This document shows, in pieces, positions 7,705-16,259 of a stretch of DNA of 52,958 nt. Numbering within the stretch: the first letter of the stretch is position 1; every line of letters begins with the position of its first letter. Origin of the DNA: CAWELS01 sp964468205 (lineage in GTDB: Bacteria; Acidobacteriota; Terriglobia; Bryobacterales; Bryobacteraceae); the NCBI GenBank assembly GCA_964468205.1, contig CAYXVG010000051.1, positions 1 through 52,958 on the forward strand. The letters run 5' to 3'. The notes beneath the pieces were generated by a model that saw only the letters and a program-made list of their open reading frames with translations, was not told the origin of the DNA and ran no database searches. The position numbers and the translations under genes are program-made.

Positions 7705-9453
7705 CTACTGAATTGCGACGGTCACGCCTTCCTGACTTGGGCGGTCACCAACCTGGAGACGGATCGGGACTGAGGGGCCAGTGGGAGCGTTTGCCGGAAC
7801 CTCGATATTAACCTGAAGTACGCCGGCCACCAGCGAGGGAGCGCCACCGGCATAGACTACTCTTGCGGGCAGAGTTCCGACTGTCGCGGTCACGGTTTGC
7901 AGCGGCGTCGGAGGATCGGTACCAATGACGAGCCCATCCTCGCTGGAGGTGGTAGAGCCTTCTCCAGTGGCGAATACCGAGATGACCGACCCCCGCGGAG
8001 CTGGAGCCTCTGGTGAATTCACCGTCACGGCTCCGCCATGGTTGTTCAGGATTGCGCCTTGGCCGCTGCCGGAAGAGTCCAGCGTGAAAATTCCGGGCGC
8101 CGCAGCAGCGACGGGAACTTCGATTTCCAGAGATCCGAGCGAAGCGCGTTCCACTCGAATAACAGTTGCCGCCCGGTCCCGCACCCGGTAGGGAACAACC
8201 AAGTTGATCTGCCCAGAGGCAGCGAATAGCATGACCGCTGGAGTTCCATCAAATGTGACTCGAGTACCGCTCAGAAACGTTGAGACGCGTCCGTCGGGGT
8301 CAAGCCGGAGTCCGGCTGGCTCGCGCGGCCCCAAAGCCTTTCCGAAGACCGAAACGATTTCCCCCGGCGCAACTGGCTGAGAAGCATAGCTGGCCCCATT
8401 GGTGATCCCGCCGGCCGCAACGGCTGGCCGAATGGCAAGCTGATTGACAGGATTCCCGTCGCTCCACTGTCCCATCTCCATCTGTCGCGCCGTGGCCCCG
8501 AAGGCGACCTCCATGTGTTCCCCCCGGAACGCTGCATTCACAAGTGCGTCAAAGAGCTTCCAGGTGGCGAAAAAGTCCAGAGCATCCGTGATCGAGCGGT
8601 CGCTGCCGCTCCCGGCGGGAGGCGATGAGGGGAAGAAATGATCCGCGACTAATGGCGGCGAGCCGTACCGGTCAGAGTTCACGCGAAGGTACTCTTTGTT
8701 CGTTATTGGAACTTGGGGGATCGATTCGTAGAGAGTTTTTGCTGTCTCCTCTCCGACTAACAAATCCGCGTCAGCAACGATTACGTGGACGAGCGTGTCT
8801 GGAGGGATCTGGCCGTAGTTCCCCGGCTCGAGGATACTCGGAACTTGGCTGCCGAGAAAGCCGTCCGTCTTGCTGTCTCCCGGTGTTACCGAGGATACTG
8901 CTCTGCACTTCGGAAGAGACTCCTGCTGGACCCGGCCACAGAGGTTCATCGCTACCACCCCTCCGATCGAGTGGCCGACAATCGCGAACCGGCCATCGTC
9001 GGCCCGGCTGCCCAGATTCGCCAATGCTTCCTTGACAGCCCCGACCGCAGCCGGGGTCATATTCAATGCGGGCTCCAACAGGTTTGCTTGAAACTGAGGA
9101 TAAATGACAATATTGCCCCGTTTTACCAAGTGATCGATCCAGGCCCGGTAACCATCCGGTTCCAGCGCCCCCCAGCCGTGAAGGAAGACCACAACCGGCA
9201 GAGGCGAGGTTGCGCCCATGGGCTCGAAGATCCAGTACCGGTCGCGACCCTCTCCGAACGAGGAGTTTACAACCGATGCGTAGGCGTAGTCGCGGCCACC
9301 GGGTCCGCTTTCCGGCTGGGACGGCGGAGAAGCGGACTGCCCTTGCGTCCGCCACAAGCCGCCAATGGCCAACATGCCAAGCAGCAAGAGCACGGGAGTG
9401 AACCTCGACTTTCGCACGGTCGAGCTGACAACAACGCTGATAGGACTTTTCAT
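7705..9453 (-). CDS. Secreted alpha/beta hydrolase with C-terminal TIGR03437 domain
   Basis: A 582-residue exported protein in two parts. After a signal-type segment (about residues 15-40) and the motif SGPGGRDYAYASV, an alpha/beta-hydrolase domain follows with FLHGWG and nucleophile Ser162 in GHSIGG, and a likely late His in VADHF. From about residue 345 the protein matches the Solibacter-type TIGR03437 domain (ITNGASYASQPVAPGEIVSV, ASGQINLVVPY, FATGEGS, VLQVNIEVP). The substrate is unknown; the family resembles polyester or acyl-ester hydrolases. I chose the ATG at 9453 because it places the hydrophobic core near the N-terminus; ATG 9492 is possible. Two paralogues without the C-terminal domain occur at 37571-38683 and 38917-39960. 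Confidence 0.82.
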   Translation of the reverse strand: MKSPISVVVSSTVRKSRFTPVLLLLGMLAIGGLWRTQGQSASPPSQPESGPGGRDYAYASVVNSSFGEGRDRYWIFEPMGATSPLPVVVFLHGWGALEPDGYRAWIDHLVKRGNIVIYPQFQANLLEPALNMTPAAVGAVKEALANLGSRADDGRFAIVGHSIGGVVAMNLCGRVQQESLPKCRAVSSVTPGDSKTDGFLGSQVPSILEPGNYGQIPPDTLVHVIVADADLLVGEETAKTLYESIPQVPITNKEYLRVNSDRYGSPPLVADHFFPSSPPAGSGSDRSITDALDFFATWKLFDALVNAAFRGEHMEVAFGATARQMEMGQWSDGNPVNQLAIRPAVAAGGITNGASYASQPVAPGEIVSVFGKALGPREPAGLRLDPDGRVSTFLSGTRVTFDGTPAVMLFAASGQINLVVPYRVRDRAATVIRVERASLGSLEIEVPVAAAAPGIFTLDSSGSGQGAILNNHGGAVTVNSPEAPAPRGSVISVFATGEGSTTSSEDGLVIGTDPPTPLQTVTATVGTLPARVVYAGGAPSLVAGVLQVNIEVPANAPTGPSVPIRLQVGDRPSQEGVTVAIQ

Positions 9454-9619
9454 CTGCTGGCGTCTCCAATCTAATCCGGGAATAGTCTTCATCTTGCAAC
9501 TACCGCGGGAATCGCTCCTCCCTGAATCATCCGACGAAAGAATACTCTCAACAGTTTCCACATTACCTTGAGACGGTCCGCGAACAACTCCTGTAACGCG
9601 CCACGTGAACAAGTGACGC

Positions 9620-9990
9620 CCGGTCCTCCGGCCGGGAGAGCTTAACCTCCACGGGGATCCCGATACGAACTGCATCGCCGTTTAATGCGGGATAACCGCG
9701 GCCCTTCCATGCGTCTCGCGAACGGCGCCATTTCCCCGCCGCCATTGCTCCCCGCCTGCGGCCGTCCAGCTACCAATTCCCTTCCCTCCACCGACGGGTG
9801 CGCCTCTTCCGGCACCGGCGCCAATCATGGCGACGTCCTGCTTCTTCGTCGAAGGGGCCCGCCGATACACCGTATTCGCCAACACCTTGATTGTCTCACT
9901 GCCGGATGCCTCAATCTGATCCAGGCGCAGTCCCACTTGGGCAGGAAGATGTGTCTCATTCTGAGCCGGCATTATTGATATGATCGGGTG
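9620..9990 (-). pseudogene. Relic of a glycine-zipper envelope protein gene
   Basis: On the minus strand one frame reads VGLRLDQIEASGSETIKVL, then RRAPSTKKQDVAMIGAGAG and PVGGGKG, which fits the middle of acidobacterial proteins that have a beta-rich segment, a KKRD-type turn and a glycine zipper. It stops at PH (about 9682) without the normal end. A sequence resembling that end (GIPVEVKLSRP) appears just downstream in a different frame (about 9615-9650). The zipper is also disrupted after GGGKG. I read this as a gene broken by frameshifts. A very short live gene cannot be excluded. Confidence 0.42.
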
Positions 9991-10108
9991 CACTTGGAAA
10001 CGAAATGCCTTGTGTCTCCTGGGGGCGACGGCGGTTTCGATCAAACCACACTTCGCCATTCTCTCCATCACATTGCCTGAGCGCGAAGAATCCGCGAGGC
10101 TGGCGTTC

Positions 10109-10279
10109 TCACGGTGCGCCTCCGCGGACCGCGCGAGAAAAGGCGCTGACGATAAGCAGCACAAGAAAGACAAAAAAAAGAATCTTCGCGATTCCAGCCG
10201 CGGCGCCCGCAATCCCAGTGAAGCCGAATAAGGCCGCTAGAATAGCGAGAATCAGAAACGTCAGTGACCAACCGATCAT
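10109..10279 (-). CDS. DUF1328 (YtjA-like) small membrane protein
   Basis: A 56-residue protein starting MIGWSLTFLILAILAALFG and continuing FTGIAGAAAGIAKILFFVF, which is the DUF1328 consensus almost word for word. It has two hydrophobic helices joined by the conserved Gly/Ala-rich turn, then a short basic tail (SRAVRGGAP). A strong ribosome site (GGAGGG) lies 5 bases before the ATG. The family sits in the inner membrane; its function is unknown, although members are often found beside stress genes. It is transcribed divergently from the sigma factor at 10537, with a perfect inverted repeat between them. Confidence 0.88.
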   Translation of the reverse strand: MIGWSLTFLILAILAALFGFTGIAGAAAGIAKILFFVFLVLLIVSAFSRAVRGGAP

Positions 10280-10398
10280 GTTTTCCCTCCTTCAGATCCT
10301 TCCGGTGTTACCCCATAGACTCCTGAACGAATAGGTTGTTTCCAAAAAGGGGCAACTCGAAATCCCGCCGTGCAAACGGTTACAGGCGACATAACACG

Positions 10399-10433
10399 CG
10401 TGTAATTTCGACATCTCGTTTCGAAATTACACG
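10399..10433. promoter_or_regulatory. Perfect 13-bp inverted repeat between divergent genes
   Basis: Arms CGTGTAATTTCGA and TCGAAATTACACG match exactly and are separated by 9 bases. No T-run follows on either strand, and the site lies 120 bp before the DUF1328 start and 104 bp before the sigma-factor start, so an operator for a dimeric regulator is more likely than a terminator. Confidence 0.55.
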
Positions 10434-10536
10434 GAGAGCCGAAACGAAGCTCTCTCATAATCAGTCACCTGGCACAATTGGAACGTTTCCTGCATCGCTG
10501 ATGAACCAAAGCAGAAAGCGATGTTGGAGGGAACGC

Positions 10537-11067
10537 ATGTTCTGTGATGCTGTTCTGACCCGATCTGAATTTGAGACGGCCTACAAGGAAGGCTTTCCAC
10601 AGACAGCCCGGCTGCTCGTCTCCAAAGGAGCGCCTATAGCGGTTGCGGAGGAGTGTGCTCAGGCCGGTTGGTCACGCGGGTGGGAGCGGCGCCGGCAATT
10701 AAGGAAATCGTCAGCGGTCCTCCCCTGGGTAAACTCAATCGCGGTCAACATATTCAAGCAATCACTCAAGGCGCGCCGGGTGCAAGTCCAATTGGACGCC
10801 AACCTGCCATACCGAAGAGATAGGCAACTGGCGGCCATAGACGTTGAGTTCTTGCTGAATTGCTGCCGCGAGTGTGACCGTTGCCTCCTGGAGAAATACT
10901 ACCTGGAGGAACGATCCACGCATGAAATCGCACGTGAACTCAATATTACCAAGACAGCGGTCCGAGTTCGTTTGCTGCGCACGCGGAACTTCCTTCGATC
11001 GGTGCTGGCTGATCGAGGCGGGATGCAGCGCCATTCTCAGCCAGCGCATTTCTCCATCGCTGCATGA
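10537..11067 (+). CDS. RNA polymerase sigma factor, ECF type
   Basis: A 176-residue protein. The first part (ARLLVSKGAPIAVAEECAQAGWS then LPWVNSIAVNIF) resembles sigma region 2, with the pattern of a helix, a GW-type turn and a short LPWV segment. The C-terminal part (LLEKYYLEERSTHEIARELN followed by KTAVRVRLLRTRNFLR) is a clear sigma region 4 helix-turn-helix that would contact the -35 element. The ATG at 10537 is chosen because GGAGGG lies 6 bases upstream; the frame is open further upstream but that segment has no recognisable sequence. No anti-sigma factor gene is adjacent. The neighbouring DUF1328 and YSC84 genes are plausible targets. Confidence 0.78.
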   Translation: MFCDAVLTRSEFETAYKEGFPQTARLLVSKGAPIAVAEECAQAGWSRGWERRRQLRKSSAVLPWVNSIAVNIFKQSLKARRVQVQLDANLPYRRDRQLAAIDVEFLLNCCRECDRCLLEKYYLEERSTHEIARELNITKTAVRVRLLRTRNFLRSVLADRGGMQRHSQPAHFSIAA

Positions 11068-11132
11068 CCGGTGGCCGAAGTGTGTAACAACAGCCATCGC
11101 AAGATGATCTACTCACGAAAGGAGGGACAACA

Positions 11133-11810
11133 ATGTTACTACGACTCGCAACGATTACTTTGATTGCCGGATCCGGATTGCTTGCTGAGAAACCTCAAGC
11201 GGTCGAGCGGATTTCGGATGCAGAGCAAGTATTTGAGGAAATTATGACGGCGCCGGACAAGAGAATTCCCCAGGACCTTCTCGACAAAGCAAATTGCATG
11301 GGGATTATTCCCGGCCTCAAGAAGGGTGCATTCGTAGTCGGGGTCGAGTACGGAAAAGGCGTTCTTGTTTGTCGGTCCGATTCTGGCAACGGGTGGACTG
11401 GGCCGTCCACGGTACGAATTGAAGGCGGCAGTTTCGGCTTCCAGATCGGTGGCACCGAGACAGATGTCATTCTGCTGGTGATGAACGAGCGCGGCGCCAA
11501 GAAGCTGATGACCAGTGAATTCACTCTCGGCGGCGATGTTACCGTGGCCGCAGGTCCGGTTGGCCGTTCCGCAGAAGCAGAGACCGATGCGTATATGCAC
11601 GCGCAGATCCTTGCGTACTCTCGTGCCAGGGGTGCCTTTGCCGGCGCTTCAATCGAGGGCGCGACGTTTCGTGCCGCCGAGGAGGATAACGAGGTGATCT
11701 ACGGTCGCCATGTCCATCACAAAGAAATCCTTTCTGGTGAGGTGAAAGCACCGCAGGTCGCGGATTCCCTTATAGCGACGCTAAATCGCTATTCTCCTTC
11801 GGAAGGATGA
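11133..11810 (+). CDS. YSC84/SYLF-domain lipid-binding protein
   Basis: A 225-residue protein with a short N-terminal hydrophobic signal (LLRLATITLIAGSGLLA). The SYLF/YSC84 domain fills the rest: IPQDLLDKANCMGIIPGLKK, GFVVGVEYGKGVLVCR-type core, GGSFGFQIGGTETDVILLVM, TLGGDVTVAAGPVGR, and AYSRARGAFAGASIEG near the end. Eukaryotic members bind phosphoinositides; bacterial ones are exported and of unknown role, probably membrane-associated. A strong ribosome site (GGAGGG) precedes the ATG by 7 bases. It follows the sigma factor by 65 bp on the same strand. Confidence 0.9.
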   Translation: MLLRLATITLIAGSGLLAEKPQAVERISDAEQVFEEIMTAPDKRIPQDLLDKANCMGIIPGLKKGAFVVGVEYGKGVLVCRSDSGNGWTGPSTVRIEGGSFGFQIGGTETDVILLVMNERGAKKLMTSEFTLGGDVTVAAGPVGRSAEAETDAYMHAQILAYSRARGAFAGASIEGATFRAAEEDNEVIYGRHVHHKEILSGEVKAPQVADSLIATLNRYSPSEG

Positions 11811-11853
11811 TCGATGGAGGTGAATCAAACCTTTTTCGTCCGGGAGTCGTTCC

Positions 11854-14088
11854 ATGGAGAAATACCCTCGACATGTAGGTAATGATGCCAAAACGTATCA
11901 GAGGTATCTGTCGATTGCCATGCAGCGCCTGGTCCGGCGGATCAGGAGAGCGGCTCCCGGCCGTGAAGTCGTGGCCGCATCCGGCGTGGCGCTCGTGTTT
12001 CTGCTTGCAGGGAGTGTATTCTACGTCCTCACTGCGTACGACAACGCCGTCGACACAATGGTAAGTAGCCGCGTATTTCATCCTTCGGCGGGCATCTACG
12101 CGGGACCGGCGAATGCTCCGGAATTCGTTACCAATCTCCATGATCGCTCGCGCGCCAAGCGCCGCTTGATTCGCTATGCCGATATCCCCGACAACCTCAG
12201 GCGGGCGATATTGACTATCGAAGACCATCGTTTCTTTGACCACGGTGGAATCGACTTCAAACGTACACTGGCCGCCATTCTTGAAGGAGTTCGCAGATGG
12301 GAGAAACCGCGCGGGACCTCTTCTATCACGCAACAGTTGGCGCGCACGTTCTTCTTGAAGGCCGAGCGATCCTACAGCCGGAAAGCGCGCGAACTCCTGC
12401 TTGCATGGGAGTTGGAGTCCAGGCTCAGCAAAGAACAAATTTTAGTATACTATTGCAATCACGTCTGGATGGGACGAAATGGCAGCTTCAATATACGAGG
12501 TATGGGAGAGGCAGCCAATACGTACTTTGGGAAAAAACTCTGTAATATTGATATTGCCGAAGCCGCACTTCTGGCTGGGCTAATCCAGCGTCCCAGCTAT
12601 CTCAATCCGTATCGTCATCCAGAGCGCGCGAAGAGGCGCCGGGATGTCGTGCTTCGAAAAATGCTACAGCATGGCGATGTCACACAGATGGCGTATGAAT
12701 CTGCGACCCAGGCTCCTCTTCAGCTCAACCGGCGCGACGTTGACGAAGAGATTGCTCCATATTTCGTCGATTTAGTTAGCAGACGACTGCATGATCGATT
12801 CAATGAAGACGAACTCGCCTCAAACGGTTATCACGTCCATACCACGCTGGATCTGCGATTGCAGCGCGCGGCCGTTGAGGCCGTCCGGCAGGGCATGGCG
12901 GAGGTTGAGGACACACTTCAGCGTCAACCGCGTTTTCAAGGCCTGACGCCTCCTCGACCCGAAGCTGCCCTGATTGCTCTCGATCCTGCAACTGGCGCTG
13001 TCAGAGCGCTGGTTGGCGGGCGCAATTATCGCCGGAGCCAATTGAACCGCGCTCTTGCCAGAAGACAACCTGGCTCTGCTCTAAAACCTTTTGTCTATGC
13101 GGCGGCTGTGGCAACCGGGCTGGATTACGGACCAGGAAAACGAGATAGACTAACCGCTGCTTCGATGCTGAACGACGAGCCGACCGAATTCGCGTGGGAT
13201 GGGGAAGTCTACGAGCCGACCAACTTCCGCGACGAGTTTGGCGGCTACGTCACTTTGCGCGAGGCTCTGCGCCGATCTCTCAACAACGCGACAGTCAAGC
13301 TTGCCCAGCGGTTGGGATTCGAGACAGTTGCCGGGCTGGCCCGCCTAGCGAAACTGAGCGAAACGATCGAGGGAACTCCATCGCTGGCGCTGGGGGCCTA
13401 TGAAGTCACTCCCCTGAGTCTGGCGGCCGGTTACTCCATATTCGCCAATCGAGGAATTCGAGTCGAGCCGTATTTCATTCGCGAGGTCCGGGAATCCGAT
13501 GGGCGCACGAAGTACCGCCGGCGTGTCGAGGCCCAACCGATCCTGGATGAGACGACTGCATTCATCCTCACCAGTCTCCTCGAAGATGTGATCAACCGCG
13601 GCACAGGACGCCGCGTGAGAGATCTGGGGTTTGTAGAACCGGCTGGCGGGAAAACAGGAACCGACGATGACGGCTGGTTCGCCGGATATACCAGACGGCT
13701 GCTGTGCGTCGTGTGGGTAGGTTTTGACAACAACCGCGATCTCAAGATCGAAGGAGCACGCTCCGCTCTTCCAATCTGGACGGAATTCATGAAGCGGGCA
13801 CACGAGATCCCTAACTACCGCGCGCCCGGCGAATTCGAACCCCCTGCCGGGGTGATTACAGTGGAAATTGATCCGACAACCGGGCAACTCGCCACGAGAC
13901 GGTGCCCAAACCGCACCGAAGAGGTTTTTGTTTGGGGCACGGAGCCGGCGGCGAAATGCCAGTTTCACCGGCTTGGTTTTCTTTCGCGGTTGTTCAAGTT
14001 CGGGACAATGCAGCACCCGAACGAGAGAAGTAGACAAGAGAAAAGGCTCATCCGCCCGCCGGCAAGCGCGAGTAAGTCGGCTCCTTAG
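11854..14088 (+). CDS. Class A penicillin-binding protein (peptidoglycan glycosyltransferase/transpeptidase)
   Basis: A 744-residue bifunctional murein synthase. A cytoplasmic basic N-terminus leads to one transmembrane helix (about 40-62). The GT51 glycosyltransferase domain has the catalytic Glu123 in TIEDHRFFDHG and the RGTSSITQQLAR motif. The transpeptidase domain has SxxK with Ser408 and Lys411 (GSALKPF), SLN (475-477) and KTGT beginning at Lys600. It would polymerise lipid II and cross-link the strands in the periplasm. The PBP1A insert (OB domain) appears absent, so the layout is closer to PBP1B or 2D-like forms. It starts 43 bp after the YSC84 gene, suggesting one envelope operon with the sigma factor. 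Confidence 0.93.
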   Translation: MEKYPRHVGNDAKTYQRYLSIAMQRLVRRIRRAAPGREVVAASGVALVFLLAGSVFYVLTAYDNAVDTMVSSRVFHPSAGIYAGPANAPEFVTNLHDRSRAKRRLIRYADIPDNLRRAILTIEDHRFFDHGGIDFKRTLAAILEGVRRWEKPRGTSSITQQLARTFFLKAERSYSRKARELLLAWELESRLSKEQILVYYCNHVWMGRNGSFNIRGMGEAANTYFGKKLCNIDIAEAALLAGLIQRPSYLNPYRHPERAKRRRDVVLRKMLQHGDVTQMAYESATQAPLQLNRRDVDEEIAPYFVDLVSRRLHDRFNEDELASNGYHVHTTLDLRLQRAAVEAVRQGMAEVEDTLQRQPRFQGLTPPRPEAALIALDPATGAVRALVGGRNYRRSQLNRALARRQPGSALKPFVYAAAVATGLDYGPGKRDRLTAASMLNDEPTEFAWDGEVYEPTNFRDEFGGYVTLREALRRSLNNATVKLAQRLGFETVAGLARLAKLSETIEGTPSLALGAYEVTPLSLAAGYSIFANRGIRVEPYFIREVRESDGRTKYRRRVEAQPILDETTAFILTSLLEDVINRGTGRRVRDLGFVEPAGGKTGTDDDGWFAGYTRRLLCVVWVGFDNNRDLKIEGARSALPIWTEFMKRAHEIPNYRAPGEFEPPAGVITVEIDPTTGQLATRRCPNRTEEVFVWGTEPAAKCQFHRLGFLSRLFKFGTMQHPNERSRQEKRLIRPPASASKSAP

Positions 14089-14180
14089 CATCTCGTCCAA
14101 CTGCACTAATACGGCACGACGAAGTGCGATCCGCGGTATCCTCACGGACAGCATGCTCACCGCTCGACATTATCAAGGTT

Positions 14181-14237
14181 GTGTAGGACGAATAATTAAC
14201 CTACACCATTGACAGGGCGGCCGCGCTAGTGCAAGAT
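14181..14237 (+). promoter_or_regulatory. Inverted repeat and possible promoter before the protease gene
   Basis: An inverted repeat (GTGTAGG, 12 bases, CCTACAC; 14181-14206) abuts a perfect TTGACA at 14209-14214. Seventeen bases later CAAGAT (14232-14237) is a poor -10. Position about 40 bp before the ATG at 14278 fits a promoter with an upstream operator. Confidence 0.35.
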
Positions 14238-14277
14238 CATGAGAGTTAGCTCGTAACCAAACCTGGAGGAGAACGAT

Positions 14278-15369
14278 ATGGGAATTCGATTTCGGCGCGT
14301 GTTCGCCACTGTTCTGTTTCTGACAGTTGTTACCGCTGTCGGAGTGGCGGGAGACCAGCAAGAACTGCAGCCCCGGCCTACTCCGATGGGAGTGTCGATG
14401 GGAAACACGCCTTCAGCGCCGTTCATTTACACGGGAACCGGTGGGATGCTGGTGCGATCCATCACCGAACCGAACCGCATCTTCATCTTGAGCAACAACC
14501 ACGTGTTAGGAGTGATGGGTCCGACGTTGTGTCCGAATACGGCCGCCATTGGGACCACTACTCTCCAGCCAGGTACTCTTGACATTGGTTCGGATCCTGG
14601 CGCCGATGAGACGTATGAGGTGGGCTGGGTGTCAGACATCATCCCGATGGACTTCAGTTTCTTCGGGCGCAACCTGGTCGATGCGGCTATTGCGGAGACT
14701 GTGCCTAGTCTGGCTAAGTCCGAGATCTTGGATATCGGCGAGCCGGATACCACCTTGGACGCGGGGATCGTTCCCGTACCCGGCATGTCGGTAACAAAGG
14801 GCGGGCGGACAACGGGTGTCACCGCGGGCACCGTCGCAGAAGTCAATATTACTGCCAGGATCAACTACGGAGCCTGTGGATCCGCCCGATTCGTCAGGCA
14901 GTTTTCTGTCACCCCCGGCGATTTTTCCGACAGCGGAGACTCAGGCTCGGCCATCCTCGACTCCTCGAACAATAGGCCTGTTGGGCTTCTGTTCGCGGGA
15001 AGTTCGAGCCGGACAATCGGCAATCCGATTCTTTTTGTTTACCTCGCGCTCGGGGTCGTCCCCGAAGACGCCGTGCCAACGCGGGAGAATCTCGGGCGGG
15101 TCCGGCGGATCGCCGACAACATGTTTGAGAGATTTCCCCGGATCCGCCGGTTGCAGGAAGCCCAAGACCGCCTTGAAGACGCGGTGCTGCGGGTCAGCGG
15201 CGTCCACGCCATCGGGATCGGCAGGCAAACTGAAGGCAACGCCAGAAGCGACTTCGGATTTGTCGTCTACGCCGAGAGGCTGACCCCAAGGTTGGAGCAA
15301 ATGGTGCGGCGACTGCTCCGGGGCTATCCGGTCCGCTTCAAGCAAGAACCGCCGTTCCGGGCTTTTTAG
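14278..15369 (+). CDS. Secreted trypsin-like (chymotrypsin-fold) serine protease
   Basis: A 363-residue protein with a signal peptide (about 1-25, ending VAGDQQ). The catalytic triad is readable: His75 in SNNHVLG, Asp135 in VDAAIAE and Ser222 in SGDSGSA. Between them KGGRTTGVTAGTV is the typical strand before the nucleophile. About 120 C-terminal residues follow the protease domain and contain the short motif VSGVHAIGIG, which I do not recognise as a named domain. It probably acts in the periplasm or outside the cell; the substrate is unknown. GGAGGA precedes the ATG by 6-7 bases. It stands alone, 189 bp after the penicillin-binding protein. Confidence 0.85.
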   Translation: MGIRFRRVFATVLFLTVVTAVGVAGDQQELQPRPTPMGVSMGNTPSAPFIYTGTGGMLVRSITEPNRIFILSNNHVLGVMGPTLCPNTAAIGTTTLQPGTLDIGSDPGADETYEVGWVSDIIPMDFSFFGRNLVDAAIAETVPSLAKSEILDIGEPDTTLDAGIVPVPGMSVTKGGRTTGVTAGTVAEVNITARINYGACGSARFVRQFSVTPGDFSDSGDSGSAILDSSNNRPVGLLFAGSSSRTIGNPILFVYLALGVVPEDAVPTRENLGRVRRIADNMFERFPRIRRLQEAQDRLEDAVLRVSGVHAIGIGRQTEGNARSDFGFVVYAERLTPRLEQMVRRLLRGYPVRFKQEPPFRAF

Positions 15370-15633
15370 CGTCTGACGGAGAATACGGAAAACACGGCTC
15401 CGCCGCTACAGTGTGGCGTTGAACAGGTTTTTCGCGCCCACACGCTAGCCGCAAGCCACCATCGCAGTCAGAAATCAAGAGTGTGAAGCCTTCTGAATCT
15501 CCGGAAACTTTTGTATTGAATTATTACCGATTCCGGAGTAGACTCTTTCTAAGTTGAAATCTGGGACGGCTGGGTGGGGAGTCTCTTCCGCCAAGTCGAA
15601 GATATCAACCCTGGACTACACGGAGGAAGCCTG

Positions 15634-16161
15634 ATGATCAAGATATGCGTCGTGAGTTCCGTGCTCGCCCTGGCGAGCGCCTTATCGTTTGGTGCGGACG
15701 AACCCGATGTTTTCGCGGGCGCTGAGGTGACCGTATTCGCCAAGCGAGTAAATGGTATCAACGCCCAAGTCACCGGCTGCTTCACCGGTGACGAGAACTT
15801 CAACCCGAAAACCGTGTTCTTTGCCGGCGATACCGTTTGTTGGTACGCAGATGGTATCGTCACCCCTAAGGGCACGGGGCCGGTCTCGCAGAACTTGTCA
15901 GTAGACGTCACCACGCCCCGGCGGAGTCTCAATTTCTTTGGGACTTTGGAGATTTGCAACACAAGCGTCCAGGGATCATGCAACGATGAACCGGACTTCA
16001 CAACTTGGACCGTTGGGCTCTGCGTGGGGCCGATTCCACCCTTTGTGGACAGGCTGTTGCAGCGGGTCGGACCGGTTCCATTCAGCTCGGTGGTGACAGG
16101 CTCTGGGTACGAGTCTTTCGTGCACCCTATTGGCGGCACATCCGTATCGCCACTCCCATGA
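15634..16161 (+). CDS. Secreted protein of unknown function
   Basis: A 175-residue protein not recognised as a known family. It has a signal peptide (MIKICVVSSVLALASALSFG, cleavage probably before ADEPD), then a beta-rich, Asp/Thr/Val-rich body. Several cysteines (GCFTGDE, TVCWYADG, EICNTS, GSCNDEP, GLCVGP) could form disulfides in the periplasm. The ATG at 15634 is supported by GGAGGAAG eight bases upstream; a longer frame from 15574 exists but lacks a signal. It precedes the halogenase-like gene by 98 bp on the same strand, so a link with that locus is possible but unproven. Confidence 0.6.
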   Translation: MIKICVVSSVLALASALSFGADEPDVFAGAEVTVFAKRVNGINAQVTGCFTGDENFNPKTVFFAGDTVCWYADGIVTPKGTGPVSQNLSVDVTTPRRSLNFFGTLEICNTSVQGSCNDEPDFTTWTVGLCVGPIPPFVDRLLQRVGPVPFSSVVTGSGYESFVHPIGGTSVSPLP

Positions 16162-16259
16162 GATAGCGATGCGGCGTCCGGCAGTTCGCCGCCCGTAGCT
16201 CGGCAAATCGACCGAGAAGGGCGACCGGCTGACCGCTAGGACTCTCGCGAGGGGAAACA

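Noticed and set aside
7390..7773. Plus-strand frame of 127 codons between gyrA and the hydrolase
   Set aside because: It runs into the 3' end of the hydrolase, contains the direct repeat in two different frames and matches no family I know.
9682..10212. A 176-codon minus-strand frame taken as one gene
   Set aside because: Its first half overlaps the DUF1328 gene in another frame and is low-quality; only the second half resembles a protein family, so it is reported as a relic.
10336..10536. Longer N-terminus for the sigma factor
   Set aside because: The added 67 residues are unrelated to sigma region 2 and cover the inverted repeat; a strong ribosome site marks the inner ATG.
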